Of a stretch of 64,000 nucleotides of DNA, positions 44,956 to 59,400 are shown piece after piece. Made by a program: the position numbers and the translations under genes. The DNA is from Sycon ciliatum (Eukaryota > Porifera > Calcarea > Leucosolenida > Sycettidae). Within the stretch, counting starts at the first letter, position 1. Each line of letters starts with the position of its first letter. The notes beneath the pieces were generated by a model that saw only the letters and a list, made by a program, of their open reading frames with translations, searched no databases and was not told the DNA's origin. Location: NCBI RefSeq assembly GCF_964019385.1, contig NC_088643.1, forward strand, positions 18,614,775 through 18,678,774. The letters are read 5' to 3'.

Positions 44956-47285
44956 GTGTGTGTGGTGTATGTGTGTGTTGTGAGTGTGTGTCTGTGTGTG
45001 TGTGTGTGTGTGGTGTGTGTGTGTGTGGTGTGTGTGTGTGTGTGTGGGGGCGTGTGTGTATGTATGTGTGTGTGTATTGCCAGGTTGGATGATGTGTGCC
45101 AAATCCTGCGTAATCTCAATCGCCACCTCAAGTTCCAGCGCGAGGCGGCTGAATACCTGTTGACGGAATTGCAACGACAGCCATTGAATATTAACCTTAT
45201 ACAGGTAGGTGTGTTTGGTTTGGTGTGTCTGTCCGAGTGTCTGTCTTTCTGTGTGTGTGTGTGTGTATGTATGTGTGTGTGTTTGCCATGTGTGTCTGTC
45301 TGTCGGTCTGTCTCTCTGCGTGCACACGCTTGCTGCACTGGCATTGCCTTGCTGTGACTTGGTCACATTAGGGAGGTTTCGCTCTACGTAATTACGTATG
45401 AAAATCCGTATGTCGTACGCGCCGGGGAGCGAGGGCAACTTTCATACGTAAATCTCTCTACGGATTTCCGTAGGAAAGCTCTTGCCTACGATGGGTCCTC
45501 CGTAGGACTTTTTGAAATATTTTTTCGCATTTTCCGCATTTGTCAATGGCAACATTCAAGCCGCGCGGAACACAAGGTACACACACCGTACACCATGGTA
45601 CACCACGTGCAAAATAAGATGGAAACGGGGTTTCGGTTCATGGTGCATGCGGTGGGCGCATGCCGCCAACGCGTCTCCAAAGCAACAACGCATGTTTAGC
45701 AGTCGTGGAGAAATCACGTAGAGCGAAACCCAACAGCTCTGATTTTTACGTATGAAAATTCCGTGCAGTTCATACGTTATTTTCATACGTAATTCCGGAG
45801 AGCGAAACCTCCCTATTGGAGCTGGAGGTGTTTTTTAAATATATTTTCTAGTTACATGACCGCACGCACACCTCAGTAAGTAAGTAAGTGAGTCAGTTTC
45901 TCATTGCTGTCGGTTTACACGTTGTGTGAGTGAAAGGTAACTGATGGCAAATTATGCTAGGCACTTGCACCCCTTGAAGCTGCAAAGACGTAATTGTTTC
46001 CTTCTTCGGTTGTCGGCCGGGCCGAAAGTCGGGAATGCTCACGTCTTCCGTTGCCAAAGTTCTAATCAAATATCAACTGAAGGCCTTTTTAGTATCACAA
46101 CAAGGAAGACGAGCTGAAGTGACATTGGATGATTTTATCAAAAATGTCAAGCAATGGAAACAATGCGAAAACAGTCTGAAAGGAAAAGAGAAGTACGTGT
46201 AGGACGATAGAATAAGTGGTGGCTGTGACGGAGTACCGATTGTTCATTGTCTCGTCTGTGCACTGCAGGAACGGGATCTGAATGACCTGGTGAAGAAGTC
46301 CAGCGGCCTTCAGGAGGCGACGCAAACACTCTTCGACACTGCCGACGACACCCTGGCCTGCGCTGACATGGTATGTCCTCTGAGTTACTCTGTCTAATAG
46401 GGATTTTGCTGGCCAGAAAAAAATCCACTTCAATCAGCTGTGTGGTGTAGATTAGGCTAAAATTAGTGGCGGTCAATTCATATGCCTTGCAAGCTGGTGA
46501 ATGGTATAATCCCAGCACAAGTTGCTATGTCTAACATAGCTTGTTCGCAATCATCGCTTCAGCGATGAGCGTGTGTAGATAAGCAAGTTGTTTTGTAACA
46601 TAGCGTGTTCGCAATCATCACTTCAGCGATGGGCGTGTGTCGATAAGTAAGTCAGTATGTAAGTACCGTGAAATCTGTCTAAGACGACCGCTGACGGGAC
46701 CTTCAAAACCTGGTCTCTGTTACCGGGTGGTCTCCTTGTTCAAGGTCATGTGACTGGAAATAGCATTCATCGGTGCTGGTTTCAGTGGTCTGTTAGAACA
46801 GGTGGTCGCCTTGACAGGTTTTACTATAAGTATAAAGTACCGCATTGGCCAAAGCATCACTACACTATGTGATGTGCTATGTGATGTGCAGCCTCTGTTG
46901 GTGAAAAGAGTATGCATATATACATGTACGAGAATCCTTCTTTTTTGTTTTGTCCTACCTGTGTGTAGAAATCTCAGTTCCTCCCCCCCCCCCCCCCCCC
47001 CCCACACACACACTTAGTAATAACGGTGTGAAAGGCAATTTATTTCTCAGGCCTGGGTATGCAGCAAAAAGCCTAGCACCAGTAGTAATACCGCTGTGTG
47101 TGTTTGTGTTCTGCTGTACCACTCAGCTGGTGAACGAGGGAGACGATGAGGACGGAGGGCAGGGCACGTCTTTCCTGCAATCGCGTTCGTTCCGCGCTGC
47201 CGCGCTCTCTATTCCCGTGGCAGCGGCCGTTGCTGCCGGTGCTTGCGTATATGCAAGCCGTACGGGATTAATCAGCTGGGCATAA
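29622..47285 (+). CDS. ASZ1: ASZ1/GASZ: ankyrin repeat, SAM and C-terminal membrane-anchor protein
   Basis: Twelve exons: 29622-30066, 33977-34120, 34274-34388, 35917-36028, 36456-36590, 36945-37024, 37565-37655, 37992-38048, 41128-41252, 45084-45204, 46269-46370 and 47127-47285. All junctions are GT-AG and in phase, giving 561 residues. An acidic N terminus (eight Asp in a row) leads into ankyrin repeats (about 128-310: [40 protein letters not shown]). One repeat is lengthened as in vertebrate GASZ. A SAM domain (about 353-416; [19 protein letters not shown]) and coiled-coil-like sequence follow. Residues 532-552 form an Ala/Val-rich membrane segment. GASZ sits on the mitochondrial outer membrane in germ cells and supports piRNA production. 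Long introns 1, 9 and 10 carry most of the transposons. Confidence 0.88.
30605..31160. mobile_element. pogo/Tigger-type MITE (CAGTGGAGATTGGATATAACG ends)
   Basis: The end TACAGTGGAGATTGGATATA is exactly inverted at 31160, with TA at the edge. Further TATAACGACC motifs occur inside. CAGTRGA...TATAACGA ends are characteristic of pogo/Tigger elements. It is in intron 1 of ASZ1. Confidence 0.75.
31161..32368. mobile_element. Possible GTCGACTTATAACCGG-type element interrupted by a TTAA insertion
   Basis: The left CCGTATTTTTCCGGTTGTAG and right GTCGACTTACAACCGGTAAT are imperfect inverted repeats, with extra GGGGTCGACTTA motifs near both ends. The TTAA element at 31561-32298 would be nested in it. 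A half-copy lies at about 21414-21520. Confidence 0.45.
31561..32298. mobile_element. piggyBac-like non-autonomous element, single-core copy
   Basis: CCTCTTTAGCACGACGC and GCGCTAAAGGGG ends are flanked by TTAA (31557-31560 and 32299-32302). It is colinear with 12689-13882 but has one 227-bp core instead of three. It is in intron 1 of ASZ1. Confidence 0.8.
32901..32987. repeat. Dispersed repeat, inverted copy of 16391-16468
   Basis: It contains GTTCCTACGGATGCGGAAAA and GAGTCTCACGCGAACCGTGA, the complement of the sequence near 16391-16468. Confidence 0.6.
33134..33426. mobile_element. MITE (GTAAGGTACCGCGAGAGCGC ends)
   Basis: GTAAGGTACCGCGAGAGCGC at 33134-33153 pairs with GCGCTCTCGCGGTACTTTAC at 33407-33426. 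A lone right end of the same family is near 42120-42150. Confidence 0.65.
34407..34750. mobile_element. Diverged CAAGAG-family element in ASZ1 intron 3
   Basis: CAAGAGTGCGTAACTCCC at the left pairs with GGGAGTTGGACACTCTCGG and then GGTTATGTACAATACTCTTG at the right. No 7-bp duplication is recognisable, so it is older or truncated. Confidence 0.55.
35052..35306. mobile_element. MITE (TGTCGGGCGCCGAAGAAC ends)
   Basis: TGTCGGGCGCCGAAGAAC at 35052 is inverted near 35289-35306 with one base missing. AAGAACGG motifs recur inside. It is in intron 3 of ASZ1. Confidence 0.65.
35331..35370. repeat. 40-bp near-perfect palindrome (CCAGGGAGTAGTAAAATACC type)
   Basis: CCAGGGAGTAGTAAAATACC is followed by its complement with one mismatch. 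It is the same family as the palindrome at 5790-5823. Confidence 0.8.
36611..36690. repeat. GT-rich microsatellite in ASZ1 intron 5
   Basis: GT repeats with CG and CA interruptions start 20 bp after exon 5. Confidence 0.85.
38385..38560. mobile_element. Tigger-like MITE (CAGCCAGACCTCGCTTATCC ends)
   Basis: CAGCCAGACCTCGCTTATCC at the left and the complement of CAGTCGGACCTCGCATAACC at the right are flanked by TA (38383-38384 and 38561-38562). Inner TATCCGGAT motifs occur. Ends of this form are typical of Tigger elements. Confidence 0.65.
38808..39903 (-). pseudogene. Gag-like zinc-knuckle protein remnant of a retroelement
   Basis: A minus-strand frame (39689 to 38808) encodes a CCHC knuckle, [15 protein letters not shown] Cys/His cluster follows ([20 protein letters not shown]...HPAKEC) of the kind seen in Gag-like ORFs of tyrosine-recombinase retroelements (DIRS/Ngaro). 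Upstream [12 protein letters not shown] and [15 protein letters not shown] fit the capsid-like part. A further piece in another frame reaches 39903, indicating a frameshift. A 27-bp tandem duplication repeats CRFKHCCSF. No start, polymerase or recombinase is seen. It lies in ASZ1 intron 8, opposite in strand to the host gene. Confidence 0.65.
40345..40875. mobile_element. TTAA-target element (AGGGGAAG ends), truncated copy 3
   Basis: TTAA (40341-40344) precedes AGGGGAAGTTAAGGC. Homology to 7543-8403 continues until about 40875 and then stops, so the right arm and end are missing. It is in intron 8 of ASZ1. Confidence 0.75.
42688..43115. repeat. Diverged tandem duplication, about 230-bp period
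   Basis: GAGTCTTGGTGTCCTGGG recurs at about 42720 and 42905, and ATCCA.ACTCTACCAGCCC at about 42848 and 43082. The two copies have drifted and contain small indels. It lies next to the Tigger-like remnant and may belong to it. Confidence 0.55.
43400..44190 (-). pseudogene. pogo/Tigger-like transposase remnant
   Basis: Minus-strand fragments resemble pogo-family transposase: a CENP-B-type helix-turn-helix piece ([19 protein letters not shown], near 43960) and then [16 protein letters not shown] (near 43680), which fits the TTGHEK.R.TV segment before the second catalytic Asp. The fragments are in different frames and broken by stops. It sits in intron 9 of ASZ1. Confidence 0.6.
44594..44644. 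repeat. Perfect 25-bp inverted repeat, 1-nt centre
   Basis: TACAGTTCTCCGTTAACATA...GCGC (44594-44618) is exactly complementary to 44620-44644 around a single T. A second hairpin (CAAACAATAGGAGG) lies at 44842-44880. Confidence 0.9.
44894..45080. repeat. Long GT microsatellite before ASZ1 exon 10
   Basis: GT repeats with some GTG interruptions run to within about 5 bp of the acceptor of exon 10 (45084), replacing a normal polypyrimidine tract with alternating GT. Confidence 0.95.
45371..45813. mobile_element. TA-flanked MITE (GGGAGGTTTCGCTCTACG ends), copy 2
   Basis: It is the second copy of the element at 23351-23783, with high identity end to end and TA on both flanks. It is in intron 10 of ASZ1. 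Confidence 0.8.
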
Positions 47286-47417
47286 TGCGCCAAGCTCAAC
47301 TTCTGCGACGGCACAGTTGCGTGAGCTGCGAGGTGGATGCGATTCGGGGATTTCCCGGTTTCGCGGCCGTCGCATCGCGCATCCCATCGCAAAAATGCTT
47401 CTGTGAATCCAGCTTTA
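47286..47417. mobile_element. Half copy of Harbinger-like MITE 1 abutting the ASZ1 stop codon
   Basis: Homology to 14170-14310 starts within a few bases of the ASZ1 TAA (CCAAGCTCAACTTCTGCGA) and ends at ...AATGCTTCTGTGAATCCAGC. The left half is absent. It therefore forms the start of the ASZ1 3' untranslated region. Confidence 0.65.
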
Positions 47418-47903
47418 TGAAGTAATTGTATTGAGCTACTGCTGCTGTTTTCACTACTGGTGCCGCCACAGTACAATGCATGCTAACGGCTATCTTGAGG
47501 TTTGGCTGGCCCGATTTTATGCTGTTGTACTTGTAACCTGGTCCAGGATCCTTTCATTGATGCTGCGCGTAAGGATGTACCCCTGGAATCAACAATCCAG
47601 CGCCGTGTGTTGATGCTGTTAGCAACGTGACAGCCGTCACGTCTCGCATTCACCTCAATGCTCCCGTGCAGTTGTTTCAAGACACGGGTGTGTATGTGTG
47701 TGTGTGTGTATATGAGAGAGAGAGAGAGAGTGTGTGTGAGTGCGTGAGTGAGTGTGTGGACTGGGCATTGTGTTGTGTTCGTATTTGGGAGAAGAGCCAG
47801 CCAGCTTGTTGTAGCCACCTCGTCAATGCATCTACGCTTGTAGTTCAGCTCCGTAGCGTTCTCATTCTTGTGCCCGTTTAGTCTGTACCTGCCCTTGACT
47901 CAC

Positions 47904-47934
<31 letters not shown>

Positions 47935-48385
47935 ACGTGCTGCACATGCGCCTGGTGCCGTGGCATTATTTTAAAAGTGTCATGTATGTACCAGTATATT
48001 TTGCTTCGGCAACTGAACAGACGACCTATTGAATTCTCACCGATTGTTTTGCTGCTTTTCTTTTAAAAATCCTGAAGGTGTGTGTGTGTGTGTGTGTGTG
48101 GTGTGTGTGTGTGTGTGTGTGTGTTGTACTTGCCACATCTTTCTCTTTCTTCTTTTGCAGCTTTCTTGGTGGCTCTGCAGCTTTCTTTTGCCTCTATTTA
48201 ACTCGCACAATACACGCACATCACAGTCTCCACTGCTCCAGCCAGGGTGTCGTGATTAATTTGTACGTCTCTCTACCTTCAACCTTGCGTTGTACTTGCT
48301 TATGTGACTGCTGTTTCAGAAGGCCAAAGTTTTCGGGGAGACAAGAAATAATGTATATGAACGTAATGAGTAAGGCAAGCTGTGC

Positions 48386-48441
<56 letters not shown>

Positions 48442-51400
48442 GCTGGCTAAGGTTCTCAAATATCCATAAACGTTTTCGTTGCCATCTCATCAGATGGATT
48501 GTACTTGCAAAGCCAAAGGAACGTGTAACACAATGAATGATTATTTATAATTATAAATACTCGAAATGCAGCGAAGGAAAGAAATGCCAATTTCAGCTCT
48601 CATTGTGTCACACTGAAATTGCCATTTCTTACTGCATTTTGTGTATCATTAATTTTATTTTATCAATACATATTGTGTTACACGCGTCATTTGGTTTTGC
48701 CAGTACAATCCTTCTGATGAGATGGCAACCAACACATGTTTAAAGTGTGCACTTCTGAAGTAGTCAATGCGCAACTCGCCTTACTTGTTACGTGCACGTG
48801 ACTGTAGGTTGAGAACGGTTTTATTCACAACACCAATTGGGCCAATCCCGTGAAACCATGAAGTAAGAACCAAAGGCTAAGCAAAAAGACAACCCAAATT
48901 CGGAAATATATAGAACTGTATACTAGGTAGTGCCAACTGAAAATACTTGCAAGCGTATGAGTGTGAGCTCCAGAGGCAGCTTATTTCAACTCTTGCTGGT
49001 CTGTAGTACCAAGAGTACTCTTGGTACTGCACGTACTAGTACTTTGCAGTTTTGCATTCCAAGAGTATTATAAATAATGGAAGTAAGTGTACTGTTCCGA
49101 GTCTGGACAGTTCATTGCAAAGTCATGCAGTTCGGCCTGTCACTCTGAGCTGCCTATACATGCACAGTCATGGTACATGTATTATAATTACATGTATAAC
49201 CTATAAACACTGGTTCAAAACCAGTATTAGATAAACCTTGTTATAGTTCACGCATATTGTTTCGTGCTGTCGATCTAACAATATGTACAATCATGTATTA
49301 AAGTCAAAACACATGATCTACATGTACAGTTGTCGGTCATAGCGACTATCGATCTTCGGGTGCTCGGCTGTTCGCATCAGGGAGTCATATGCGACTCCCT
49401 GTATGCGACTCCCTGGTTCGCATTGAACATGTTGACCAGTGGTTGACGGGCAGTAAAAAAATTCCCGGATCCGGGCACTCCTGACCCCAGACTCCTGCCT
49501 AGCGACTACCGTGCACCTACAGTACAGTAGTACCTCCTCCTCTCTTACCCATCAGGATTCACAAAACCGGGCTTTTCAAAGGGAAATGACTCCAATGATA
49601 ATTTGAGAGATATACAAAGTGCTTGCACGCATACCATGATTAGAGTTGTGAGCGGCTTGGCAGCATTTTGGTGGCTGAAAAAGCCATCCCAAGCAGGCAA
49701 GCTTGACATTTCAATGATGTCATTGCCGTTTACAGTGTGCATGTATCGAGTGCGACCATAACGAGCACTAAGTCATAACCATGATAACGGGGTTATGTAC
49801 TCTTGCCAGTCTTGGCAGTCTTGCCTTGGTGATGAGCATGATCGTTTACCAATAGGCTTGCTGTAGCCGTTTCTGTTCAGGTCCGAATGCATGCTGCCAT
49901 TGCTGGGCAGGAAGAAAGACTGCCCGCTACTTGTAGCCCAAGCCCAAGAAGTACAATGTACCATGAAGGCCAAGGCATGATGACGAGGTGCGTGTGGTGC
50001 AGCGCTTTGACTTTGAGGTAAAGACAATAAGTGTAGACAAAGTGTAGACATCTCGGATGTCCTTTCTGGGTGTATGATGTTCTGGTCTATTTTTATTACC
50101 GGTACTAATACTGTAATAGTGCAGATCTGAGTTCAGCTACTAGCTAGCTACAGTAGTGTAGAGCTGGGCTAGACGTAGAGCTCTCCCGCATGCGCATGTA
50201 AGCAGTCAGCATCTCCCCGTTCGCACCCTCCCCCATTGTGACTCGCTCGTGTATATGACTGTAACGATGCAGTCGGTCGGTTAAACTACAATGGTACACC
50301 GTACTACACGTATTATTATAACCCAACACAGTGTCCTCAGCCACCTTGTTTCACGCTGTCAATCTAACCATAATCAACGGTACACGTCGTGTACACGTAC
50401 AAGTCTACATAACAATGTAACAATGTAACACTGGCTTTGGCAAGTCAGGTGAAGAGGTCCTTTGGCACACCTACGTTACGCTTTTAGAGCCAGGAGTCAC
50501 ACGATGCCATACTTCTGACTTTATCGAAAAATTTAGAAGCGAATGCTGTCGTTTACACTAATAGTAATACCAAGAGTCCATAGCCCCTGGCCTTGGGTTA
50601 GCGACTTGTAGCCCGTCTCCAGTCCATGATCTACATGTTGGTCTCTCAGTAGACGAACGACTGCCAACACGGACAACAGCTAGCCATGCTAATGATAACC
50701 TGGGGGCTAGTAATGCCTATGGCTTGAAATGAATCAAGAGCTCTAGTAGTACGAATCGTGCAACAAGTAGTGTCCGACATCGCCAACACAAACCATCGAA
50801 AAGCGTCACACAGCGAAGCCCATCAATGCGTCGTATGTTTCGGCCACTACTCACAACAGTGCCGACCTGACGCACGTGGTGCACCCGTCACCCGGTCAAC
50901 CCTGCGGTTCGCATGGACGGGTACCACGTGTCGCAGTTGTTGCTTGTATTTTACCCTATTGGAACTACAAAATACAACAACTGATCATGTCTTGTAGCAG
51001 CAATAGATCTCTTGTTGGGACTCTCTTTCTGCCCCAGCTTCATGGATCAACGCTACTGCCATGACATGACATCGTCCTCAGTCATCACTGCCTGTCGCCC
51101 GCCTGGCCTGGGACCTGAACGAATGTTGTACTTCTTTGCTTTTATAATTATTTTATACCTGGTACACTGTACTTGGCTTTAGTTTTTAGAACTCAATGTG
51201 ATCACGTGAATCGCGTGCCACAATGACAAATGACGGAAAATTTCACCTCGTGGCGCTGGGAAGTGCATAGGCTAGGCCGACACTGCGGCAGCTCAGGGAT
51301 AGGCTCGCACTTATGGCTATGCGCTGTTTGTTGTATGCCCGCCGAGCTTGCAAGGACACCGCATGCAGGAGAGTAGCGTGGAAAGACTCGAGAGTGGGCA

Positions 51401-51798
51401 AGCGCTAGCGCGAGGGACGGCGATACACAACGACCCGATGTCTGACATGATGTTCATCGTGCTCAGAACTGGGGACACGGCACAATACATCTGCTGAGAA
51501 GCTGGACGACGGTCGAGACAGACTCTTCTCATTGTGCCGAGCTTCCACACTGAAAGTGAGAAGGAAGGATAATCGCAGTGCGATAGCGCATCAGCGAAAT
51601 TTCAGCAGCAGAGCTCAGCGGTCGTAATTATTATTCCCCCACTGTGCTCTACTGCCTCTAGGAGTATTACTGACTACACTTCTCTAATTCGTTTTGTGAC
51701 TGACGGCTCCGTTGAGTCATAGGAACGCCAGGGACCGTTAGCAGTCCCCACAGGACTCGCTGAATTAATTATTTGGAAGGCCCAGAGGAAGACAGAGG
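47418..51798. other. Intergenic region with GT/CA microsatellites, no gene recognised
   Basis: It contains GT/GA runs at about 47689-47757, GT at 47908-47934 and 48077-48124, and CA at 48388-48440. There is a 24-bp palindrome AGTACCAAGAGT/ACTCTTGGTACT at 49007-49030 and a CAGGGAGTC palindrome at 49378-49401. Open frames up to about 150 codons lie over the microsatellites and show no family signature. The last few hundred bases should contain the promoter of the CH-domain gene. Confidence 0.5.
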
Positions 51799-55507
<3,709 letters not shown>

Positions 55508-56466
55508 CCGGTGTGAAGTCCTACGGCCGGGAACGGGCCTCGGTAACGCATGAAGTCCAACGGGCCTTTGAAATTGAGGTTTTGCTGAATGGTACTTTGG
55601 ATGATGTCACCGGGAGAACTATGAGTCATATCACGGTGTAGTCACGACCTAATGGTTATGACCGTGCCGCCGGGTGACTGGCAAGCTAAGTTAACATTAC
55701 ATGACGGCATTTCGCTTGCCCCTCGTCCATGCCAGTTGTATCTGCCAGCATCCTGCTTCGTATGCCCAATCTGGTATTGTGGTACAGCCTGGGAAAACAG
55801 CAGCAGCAGCAGCAGCAATAGCAGTACATGTATCAGATTCTGTAACTAGCGAGTGAACAAGCACAGTTGCAGCTTTGCTTATCTAAGTTGCTAGGCTGTG
55901 GCATAGGCAGCGCATTTTGGTATTAATTCCATTCACCGCTCCGCCTTTTTCAAAGTGTCATTCCCACCGAGCCGAATCCCACGGTTCACGTACCCGCACA
56001 CAGTGCAATGTCATCATCCTGACCTCTGGCTTCAATGCGCTGCTGGTCTTCGGGTCAGGGTGGTTTTACTGATACCTGGTGTTCGCTTGTCATCAAGTTT
56101 CCTTGCGTCGCTTTTCACTGTGCACACTCTTGTGTACGTGATTGTTACACTTCTTATAGTGATCACATTTTTTATTTGATTTTTATTACTCTTTTTAATG
56201 ATAACAAAACTGATTATTTCCCTATCAAATCAACATTCTAAAGCCGCTCGCAGTACCGGTATGATCTAATCTGAAATCCCCCGAATGCGCCGTCGGTGTA
56301 CGTATAGCAGCAAAAGACACGGGCCGGGGTCACCGTGATGTACTGTACTCTTGGTGGCAGCCATGAACTAACGTTGCCATGGCTAGTTGAAGTAGTTTGT
56401 ATTATTCTGTGCCCGTATTAAGTGTATAATGTAGTGTACATGTAGTAGTTATGTTATGACTTGTTA
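55508..56466. other. 3' flank of the CH-domain gene
   Basis: It should include the 3' untranslated region. A short CAG run lies near 55798-55815. No gene or structured repeat is recognised. Confidence 0.35.
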
Positions 56467-59400
56467 AAGGGGCACTCCGGCTTCATTTTCGACGCCGAGT
56501 TTTCGATGCCAAGACGAAGGTAGGTGAAAGAGAAGACACCTCGAACAAGAACGAGTCTCCAGAAGCGATCGAGTCGAGCAGGAAGACGACTTTTGAATTT
56601 CGGCCGAGCGAGCGCTGATGACGTAATGAGGGATTAGCTTGCCAGTGGAAATGCATCTGCGCACATACATTTCACACACTTTTTGGCCAATTTTCAATCG
56701 AAGAAGAGGTTGTTTGCTATGTTCTCCCAACGCTGTGAGCGATCCCGTCTTCTATACCCTTCCAGGTACCCTGAAGGTCCTCCAGAGGAGAATTTATCTC
56801 CATCAAAGCGTTGTTGATCCGCTAAATTCGTCTCGAGACATATTCACCCAGTGCAGTGCTGATAAATGTAGAATGTTGAATCTGTGATAATTGTCGACGA
56901 TGGAGAGAGAGGCTGATAGCCGCTGTCGCAGGGAGAGTGAAGCTGCTGGAAGTAACAACAGGGAGCCCGTTTGTATCACCTGAACAACCAGACTTCAAAG
57001 CAGCTTCACCAAATCGGAGGGTGCCTCGTTGCTTATCGTGAATATTACACCGGCATGAATTACTACAAGTATACTGGTGAGTTTTTATCTTGTTTCTGTT
57101 CGTATGCTAGTACCCTGGCCTGGAGTTCTCGTTAGCAAATTCCTATTCCCTGGCGTTTTCTAAACATTCCGTGTAGGACTGAATACGTGATCAAGTATTC
57201 CGATTTGGGTAAATGTGGAATTTGGACATGTATTTTATTAAAAAAATTCTTTCCCAAATAGAGCGTTTGTAGAGAAATGGTTGCCCAAATACAACAAAAT
57301 TTATTCTGCAGTTCTACAACTAACTTGTACTGAAATCCAGTCGAAGTAAAAATGATTCTTCATGACAGTTGGGGTCAATGAAATCTGATCCAGGCATAAC
57401 GAATGGTGACGCCTGCCACCCCGGGAATGAATGCCCATTTGGTGGGGGATACCAAAGTACTCGAAAGTAGTGCGTGTTTCAATGTGGCATGGAAGTTTTA
57501 TATGATCTCTGGTCAATGCAACATACAATAGCCATCATGAATTGCAGGCCTCGAACGCAACTCCGACCAGAATTGGCAGTTCCCTAAGTTAGATGCTTTA
57601 TAATTCCATGGCCCCAGCTGTAGTTATAGAGGGTTTTTTGCACATTATTCTTATAGTCGATAGATTTATACTGATGGCCACAAACAACGGCAGTTCAAAC
57701 TTCACTGATGTGTTCATGAGCTGAGAGATTTCTCTCCACTATTTCTGTTGTGCACACAGGTTTGTCCAATATGCATTGACCGTATTGGGTATGGTACCTG
57801 CTCTGAGAAGGGAATCGCTGGAGCCACAGTCCAACTATACAGGCTTTCAAGAAACAGAGAGGAGCCATCTTTGCAAGCTGATACCTGATGTGTACCGACA
57901 GAATTCTCACGAGATACCTTACAGACTACGCCTGGTGTATACTTCATAGTACTCCTTCGACTACTGTCTAGAATCAAGTCGACTGAAGCAAGTTCAAACA
58001 ACTCTGGCTTCAAACGAGCCGTCGATTAGACAAACAAAACATTCTCTCATATACTAGAGCACTCTGACAACTCACGACCTATTCCTAACGATTGCCACCG
58101 CTTATAAATATGTAGAGTACTGATTGGAATGTGCTCACAATCTCAACAATCCAGTGCTATAATTATTTGAACTATGTGTTCCTTCCATAAATGTTGTATC
58201 CACATATAATCCACAGTGCTGCAAAGTTTCAGAGTTCTCAGGGTATCAAACAAAATTATTTCAAATACAGTGAAATAGTTCGTGGACATTATAGCGTAAC
58301 TTGTAGTTCCCTGGTCCTTTTCTTTGCTATAAATTAATCCTTTGCTCTCTAGCCACCGGTGAGTCCAACAGTGAAATTGTTAGTTCATATGTATGTGGGT
58401 ATGTGGGGGGGGGGGGGGGGTGAACATATTTCTATATAAGGGACCTGCAACTGTAATACCACAGTACAGTAGATAGCAAATATGTAGAAAACAGAAATGC
58501 ATGTTCCCATCATTGTACATGGACGGGCGCAGCAGGCCGAAGCTATAAGCCAGAACAGGATTTACAATCGCCTAGAGATACTTGAGCTTTTCCAGTATTC
58601 TCCGTGAGCTGTCCCATTCCACAATGGTTCATGCCACCATTATTTCTGGTAGTATCCATGTGCATAATTCCAAGAACATCTCGGATTCTTCAACAATTTG
58701 TGCCACGGCAAAAGACAACGCTTGACTCGGTCACTGGGGCTGTCAAACTTCACATCACAAATGAACTTCAATTTCTCATCTGGTTCAAGTATATGTACTG
58801 CCATGACTTGACCATGCTTCATCCACAGCTGGGCGAAGATTGTGGCGTTGAATTCCATAGCGCACCTTCTTGCTGCCATGCAGGAATATGTTGAGAGAAG
58901 TGAACATATTTTTACTAAAAAAACAACAGCCACTGAAGAGGATAGCATTAGCAATAGCCTTGGGTGAATTTCCTGCAGGTACACGTTGTTGGTAGGTCTA
59001 CTGGTCGGTCTCCGTATTGTCAAGTTCAGAAATCACCTGTACTACACATCTTGTAGAAGGGATCCTGATCGAATAATTCTCTGATCATAAAATTCACTAA
59101 ACTGAGGGCGAGACAAATAGTCAGTACTCCCCGATTCCGTCTAGCTGCTTTGATCAAGTGATGCTAACAAGCTCCCCGTTGTTACTTCCAGCAGCTTCAC
59201 TTTCCCTGCGACAGCGGCTATCAACCGTTCTGTCCATCGTCGACAATTATCACAGATTCAACATTCTACATTTGTCAGCACTGCACTGGGTGAATATGTC
59301 TCGAGACGAATTTAGCGGATCAACAACGCTTTGCTGGAGATAAATTCTCCTCTGGAGGACCTTCAGGGTACCTGGAAGGGTATAGAAGACGGGATCGCTC

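Noticed and set aside
44836-45438. Thr/His-rich and Cys/Val-rich frames over GT repeats
   Set aside because: Dinucleotide repeats give open frames by composition alone.
29622-47285. ANKS3-type identity for the ankyrin-SAM gene
   Set aside because: The lengthened third ankyrin repeat, short protein and C-terminal membrane segment fit GASZ/ASZ1 better than ANKS3.
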